From: Streptomyces decoyicus
GTDB taxonomy: Bacteria; Actinomycetota; Actinomycetes; Streptomycetales; Streptomycetaceae
Assembly: GCF_019880305.1 (NCBI RefSeq)
Contig: NZ_CP082301.1
Span: forward strand, 5,518,001 to 5,582,000
DNA: 64,000 bases
Reading direction: 5' to 3'
This document shows, piece after piece, positions 62,298 to 64,000 of this stretch (positions are counted from its first letter, which is position 1; the number at the start of each line of letters is the position of its first letter). The position numbers were made by a program, and so were the translations under genes. Below the pieces are notes generated by a model. That model was not told the DNA's origin. It did no database searches and saw nothing but the letters and a program-made list of their open reading frames with translations.

Positions 62298-64000
62298 TCA
62301 TGGCGCCTGCTGGTAGGCGCGCCAGATCTTCGGCGGGATGCTCGTCCCCAGCCCGGTGTCCTCACCGCCGACGCCCTGCATCGGCAGCAGCTCGGGCGCT
62401 CCCGGCTTGTTGCGGAACATGGTGACGGCGGTGGTCGGCTCGTTGTCGTCGACGGCACCGGGCACACGGCCGGGGCGGACACCGCCCCACTTCTCCGGTC
62501 CGGGACCGAAGTCCGGGCCGACGCCCGCCGGGCTGCCGATGAACCAGGCCGACTTCATCCGGTCACCCCGCTCCGTGCGGCCGGCCGCGACCGGCTGCTG
62601 GGCCGTCCCGCCGTCCTGCACCAGGCTCCGCCAGCCCACCCCTTCCAGGGCGCTGGACACCTGCTGGGCGACCCCGGCATCGAGGACCTGCTCGGGCTCG
62701 CGACGGTGGATGCCGGGTACCTTCTGGCCGTCGTGGGTCATCTCGGACACCGCGTACGGGTCGGTGTGCAGCCCGCCGTTGGCGAAGGTGGTGTAGGCGC
62801 TCGCCATCCGTATCGCGCTGGGGGCGGAGGTGCCCAGCGGGAAGGTCTGCTCCAGGCGGGCCATGCTCTCCTTGCGCAGCCCCGCGGCCACCGCGAGGTC
62901 CCGGATCCGCTCCAGCCCGATGCGCTGCCCGGCCTGCACGAACGGCGGGCTCTCGGCCTTCATCAGCGCGCTGCTCAGATCCGGCACGGCGGTCTTCTGA
63001 TCCACCACCGGCTGCGCCGTGGCGTCCGCCGGTGCGCCGTCCGGCCGCTGGAGTGCGGCCGCCAGCACGAACGGTTTGAAGGCGGAGCCGGCCGGGACCG
63101 CGGTGGTGTCCGCGTTGTTGCTGAAGTGCCGGGTGGCGTCCGCGCCGCCGTAGAGCGCGACGATCGCCCCGTCCTTGGGGCGCACGGAGGCCGCGCCGAC
63201 CTCCACATAATTGTCGGCCGCCCGCTGCTGCGGATCGATGTTCTCCCGGCGGACGTCCTTCACGGCCTTTTCCAGCCGGTGGGTGCGCTGTTTGTCGAAG
63301 GTGGTGTGAATGCGGTAGCCGCCGCGCGCGAGGTCCTTGTCGGTCAGTCCGGTGTCGGCCTTGATGAACTTGTTGGCGACATCGACGAGATAGCCGGTCT
63401 GGCCGGCCTGGCTGGTGGGCTTCGTCAGCCCCCGGGGCTCGGGGAAGGTGTCGTACTTCGCCCGCTCCTTCTCGCTCATCTTCCCGGTGGAGACCTGCCG
63501 GTCGAGTATCCACTTCCACCGTGCCACGGCCCGCGCGTGATTGGCCTCGCTCAGTCCGGGGTCGTACTGCTCCGAGCCCTTCAACAAGGCCGCCAGCATG
63601 GCGCCCTGGCTGGGATTCAGTTCCTTGGCGTCAATGCCGTAATACGCGTGGGCGGCGGCCTGGATGCCGTACGAACCACGGCCGAACCAGCTGGTGTTGA
63701 GGTAGCCGCGCAGAATCTCCTGCTTGGGCTTCTGGTTGCTCACCTTCAGCGAGATGATGAATTCCCGCATCTTGCGGGTGACCGTCTGGTCCTGCGAGAG
63801 ATAGGTGTTCTTCACATACTGCTGGGTGATGGTGGAGCCGCCCTGGGTCTCCTCGCCGGAGACCATGTTGACCAGGGCACGGCCGATGCCCTGGAGGGAG
63901 ACACCGGCGTCGGTGTAGAAGGTGGCGTTCTCCGCCGCGATCACGGAATTCTCGACGGAGTCGGGAACCTTGTCGAGGGTGACGTTCTGCCGGTTGACGG
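62298..64000 (-). CDS. Class A penicillin-binding protein, degenerate transpeptidase, 5' end missing
   Basis: About 567 residues are visible; the N-terminus lies beyond the window. The glycosyltransferase (GT51) domain shows AAENATFY, QGGSTITQQY, RKMREF and GYLNTSWFGRG. The transpeptidase domain keeps the nucleophile motif SAFK, but the SxN position reads KAESPP and the KTG box reads GRTERG. Glycan polymerisation is probably intact while peptide crosslinking is doubtful. It acts on the outer membrane face. Confidence 0.88.
   Translation of the reverse strand, partial: VNRQNVTLDKVPDSVENSVIAAENATFYTDAGVSLQGIGRALVNMVSGEETQGGSTITQQYVKNTYLSQDQTVTRKMREFIISLKVSNQKPKQEILRGYLNTSWFGRGSYGIQAAAHAYYGIDAKELNPSQGAMLAALLKGSEQYDPGLSEANHARAVARWKWILDRQVSTGKMSEKERAKYDTFPEPRGLTKPTSQAGQTGYLVDVANKFIKADTGLTDKDLARGGYRIHTTFDKQRTHRLEKAVKDVRRENIDPQQRAADNYVEVGAASVRPKDGAIVALYGGADATRHFSNNADTTAVPAGSAFKPFVLAAALQRPDGAPADATAQPVVDQKTAVPDLSSALMKAESPPFVQAGQRIGLERIRDLAVAAGLRKESMARLEQTFPLGTSAPSAIRMASAYTTFANGGLHTDPYAVSEMTHDGQKVPGIHRREPEQVLDAGVAQQVSSALEGVGWRSLVQDGGTAQQPVAAGRTERGDRMKSAWFIGSPAGVGPDFGPGPEKWGGVRPGRVPGAVDDNEPTTAVTMFRNKPGAPELLPMQGVGGEDTGLGTSIPPKIWRAYQQAP

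Overview
The window is a high-GC actinomycete chromosome, almost certainly Streptomyces. Real genes have near-uniform G or C at third codon positions and many GTG starts. A linked set of diagnostic genes is present: moeZ, adnAB, nudC, mrx1, uvrD2, wblC/whiB7, the UPF0182 membrane protein, sigR-rsrA and deformylase. As far as I recall, much of this order is shared with the M. tuberculosis region around Rv3193c-Rv3228, so most of the window is conserved core chromosome rather than a mobile island. I see no integrase, transposase, CRISPR array, rRNA or large biosynthetic cluster.

Left end (1-3.1 kb): a small membrane-protein pair, an NAD-dependent epimerase and what looks like a broken spherulation-family gene, probably an eroding surface-polysaccharide-type locus. 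3.2-8.1 kb: MoeZ sulfur-transfer protein, a convergent 1009-residue membrane protein joining a degenerate kinase fold to an LPG-synthase-type transporter domain, and an alkyltransferase-like (ATL) protein. 8.3-22.1 kb: genome maintenance and redox, with the AdnA/AdnB helicase-nuclease, an M20 peptidase, NudC, mycoredoxin and the UvrD2-type helicase. 22.1-23.7 kb: wblC with a ~550-nt leader holding an upstream ORF and a terminator/antiterminator pair, followed by two small proteins. 23.7-33.9 kb: ABC1-family kinase, a ThiF-like protein without visible adenylation residues, a YgjP-type metallopeptidase, three AIM24-fold proteins (one fused to TerD), a Nudix hydrolase, a zincin-2 family protein and an SDR.

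34-40 kb: MoaE with a triplicated 53-bp terminator-like repeat, a small membrane protein, the PDZ/Lon-like YlbL protease, a PPA1309-family protein and UPF0182. 40-42.4 kb: two identical initiator tRNA-fMet genes flanking a Sel1-repeat protein. 42.4-48.3 kb: a SsuABC-type ABC importer operon, a divergent Fur-family regulator/catalase pair and a CBS-domain protein. 48.4-55.7 kb: HisN-type phosphatase, TetR regulator, SugE-like SMR pump, the run M50 peptidase, aroA, rsgA, and the DNA-crosslinking SRAP protein and an alpha/beta hydrolase. 55.7-57.1 kb: sigR-rsrA with a sequence-perfect sigma-R promoter and two start sites. 57.2-64 kb: overlapping HD-GYP and degenerate HD membrane proteins, a TPR-like protein, peptide deformylase and a penicillin-binding protein with eroded transpeptidase motifs that runs off the right edge.

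Functionally, three stress circuits sit close together: antibiotic stress (wblC attenuation), thiol-oxidative stress (sigR/rsrA, mrx1) and peroxide stress (Fur-like regulator/catalase). They lie beside core repair enzymes (AdnAB, UvrD2, SRAP, ATL).
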